A stretch of DNA of 64,000 nucleotides, taken from NCBI RefSeq assembly GCF_014650955.1, contig NZ_BMVY01000021.1, forward strand, positions 93,624 through 157,623, in the 5' to 3' direction. The notes beneath the pieces were generated by a model. The model saw only the letters and a program-made list of their open reading frames with translations. It had not been told where the DNA came from and did no database searches. Positions within the stretch are counted from its first letter, which is position 1, and every line of letters starts with the position of its first letter. Source of the DNA: Streptomyces tauricus (lineage in GTDB: Bacteria > Actinomycetota > Actinomycetes > Streptomycetales > Streptomycetaceae). Shown piece by piece: positions 63,401 to 64,000 of this stretch. The translations under genes and the position numbers were made by a program.

Positions 63401-64000
63401 TCCTCGGCCTTGCCCCGGCGGCGGCGACGGCGCGAACCGCCCGTCTCCTCCTCGGCGGCGGCCACGGGGGCGGTCACGGGTGCGGCCGGCTGGACCGGCT
63501 CCGCGACCTCGGTGACCTCCTCGGCCTCTTCGGCGGCCTCGGCCGCGGCGGCGGCCGCCGCGCGCTCCGGCGTCTGGAACATCGGCTCGGTGAAGACCGG
63601 CGCCTGGAAGACGGCGACGGCGGGGCGCGCGGGGCGCCGGGCCGAACCCTCCTCGGCGGTCTTGCGGGGCGCGGGCGCGGAGAAGCCGCCGGCCGCCTTG
63701 CGGGTGGCGCGGCGACGGGCGCGACGCGGGGTGGCGTCGTCGGCGTCGGCGGGGGTCTCGGTCTCGGCGGACCGGTCGTTCCTGGCAGCGGCCACGGGGG
63801 CCTCCCTGCGCTCGTCGCGAGCAACGGCCTCGGCGGGCTCGGTCGCGGTGGGGGTCTCGGCGCGCTCCGCCTTCTGGCGGGCGGCGCGACGAGTGGGCTC
63901 GGCGGCGGCCTCGGCGGGCGCCTGCTCGGGCGTCTCGCTCAGCACCTCCGCCTCGGCCTGCGGCGCACCGGCGGGCGCGGTGGCGCGGCGGGTGGCGCGA
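60427..64000 (-). CDS. rne: RNase E/G family endoribonuclease, 5' end outside window
   Basis: About 1191 codons are visible and the frame stays open to the window edge. The catalytic core (about 61560-62850) shows the S1 region (YVNKEEATSYVGNVYLGKVQ), DVNTGKFTGQGG with the metal-binding Asp, GGIVVIDFIDM, and the Zn-link CVHC in FSETCVHCNGRGV. Long disordered arms rich in Ala, Glu, Arg and Lys surround it on both sides, ending in an AKKT/AAKK lysine-rich tail. RNase E cuts mRNA and rRNA precursors, and the Streptomyces enzyme is known to bind PNPase through regions on both sides of the core. A repeated basic motif of RRRATRK type occurs in both arms. It is rho-terminator-flanked downstream and lies on the same strand as rplU-obg but is not linked to it. 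Confidence 0.93.
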   Translation of the reverse strand, partial: RATRRATAPAGAPQAEAEVLSETPEQAPAEAAAEPTRRAARQKAERAETPTATEPAEAVARDERREAPVAAARNDRSAETETPADADDATPRRARRRATRKAAGGFSAPAPRKTAEEGSARRPARPAVAVFQAPVFTEPMFQTPERAAAAAAAEAAEEAEEVTEVAEPVQPAAPVTAPVAAAEEETGGSRRRRRRGKAEEPAAPAERAPVERAPEAEEPADEEPVEEESAEDAADGDDSEETGSRRRRRRGGRRRRRGESADADDDFAAEQNERGERGERGEQAARTADDTEDTAEQAEEDSADADDDHDDAGGSSSSRRRRRRRRRAGDSSGEAEAESGGSDPERTVVKVREPRKKDEHPSDEVQSIKGSTRLEAKKQRRREGREQGRRRVPIITEAEFLARREAVERVMVVRQSGERTQIGVLEDDVLVEHYVNKEEATSYVGNVYLGKVQNVLPSMEAAFIDIGKGRNAVLYAGEVNFEALGMANGPRRIESALKSGQSVLVQVTKDPMGHKGARLTSQVSLPGRYLVYVPEGSMTGISRKLPDTERARLKTILKKIVPEDAGVIVRTAAEGASEDELRRDVERLQAQWEDIEKKAKSGNAPTLLYGEPDMTVRVVRDIFNEDFSKVIVSGDEAWSTIHGYVAHVAPDLANRLSRWTSEVDVFATYRIDEQLAKALDRKVWLPSGGSLVIDKTEAMIVIDVNTGKFTGQGGNLEETVTRNNLEAAEEIVRQLRLRDLGGIVVIDFIDMVLESNRDLVLRRLLECLGRDRTKHQVAEVTSLGLVQMTRKRVGQGLLESFSETCVHCNGRGVIVHMEQPTSAGGGGKRKKRGRGGAEQSHEHEHTYETETAEAVEPDETAAEVAAEAAEPVALPEPEFVPDEDLYSSAAEAEAAATRGGRSRRRSSRRASAPAGAPRSESRRSERAERAERAEQAERAEQAERRDEVPTAQSVTPEEEIARPVQQEPAEAAQTAPVAAEDPVVEAPAAAETPVVDDAAPKGRTRRRATRKVSAPAGSPTAAEETVVTVSEPVAAPAAPAEPVEQPAEAAATQEQPVADSAAPARPRRRAVRKATAPTSSAETAVVVVPSAQPEAPAQAAEAPVEAPAEPSAEDGAAPAKKTARKAAKKAPAKKAAAKKTTTAAKKTAAKKTTAKKATKTAKTAAKSTSKKTAAAEQQTPSTVTASTDED

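Overview
The window is about 64 kb of high-GC actinobacterial chromosome. Gene content, gene order and codon use point to the core of a Streptomyces genome. Three things support this: the run hrcA-dnaJ, hemW, lepA/rpsT, holA, comEC-comEA, leuS, rsfS, nadD, proA-proB, rplU-rpmA-obg, rne; the many GTG starts; and Streptomyces-type intergenic palindromes. No phage, plasmid, insertion sequence, CRISPR array or rRNA operon was seen. Almost everything reads as vertically inherited. The unusual material is in regulation, repeats and small or lineage-specific proteins.

Layout. 1-7.8 kb (all minus strand): the N-terminal part of an adenine/adenosine deaminase, RNase Z, a HIT protein, a tricorn-type protease, a lipoprotein, RsmE and a nitronate monooxygenase. 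7.8-13.4 kb: the HrcA/DnaJ heat-shock pair under a CIRCE operator, a metallo-beta-lactamase-fold hydrolase, a DUF3097 protein and HemW. 13.4-20.5 kb: a signalling module of a SpoIIE-type phosphatase with an RsbW-like domain, divergent from a soluble hybrid histidine kinase with six HAMP repeats and its response regulator. 20.7-28.9 kb: a long-chain acyl-CoA ligase, LepA divergent from S20, HolA, a small protein, a YceI-domain protein and an arylamine N-acetyltransferase. 28.9-38 kb: ComEC, ComEA, DegV, a membrane-anchored coiled-coil protein and LeuS, the last behind a leucine leader peptide and attenuator. 38.2-41.2 kb: a heme membrane protein translationally coupled to a NuoF-like flavoprotein. 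41.3-42.3 kb: two identical tRNA-Ala(GGC) genes enclosing two Cys-rich microproteins. 42.4-50.1 kb: a histidine phosphatase, RsfS, an LCP/LytR_C protein, NadD, two single-pass microproteins, an M48 protease and two membrane proteins that share a 12-residue N-terminal motif. 50.1-64 kb: ProA, a 155-residue protein, ProB, a membrane TagF-like transferase, Obg, L27, L21, a secreted phospholipase-D-like protein and most of an RNase E/G whose 5' end lies outside the window.

How the genes work together. Translation and RNA metabolism dominate: RNase Z, RsmE, LepA, S20, LeuS, RsfS, Obg, L27, L21, RNase E and tRNA-Ala. Proteostasis (HrcA/DnaJ, tricorn, M48), proline synthesis (ProB/ProA), NAD synthesis (NadD) and envelope assembly (LCP protein, TagF-like enzyme) are interleaved.

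Strongest items for follow-up: the leuS leader peptide MRAVRLLLSEPR with a downstream terminator; the heme protein plus NuoF-like pair, whose N3-type cluster lacks one cysteine; the phosphatase/multi-HAMP kinase module with near-identical 276-bp repeats; a six-copy palindromic repeat array between convergent genes; a repeat element that has entered the coding frame of a hydrolase; and several microprotein pairs.
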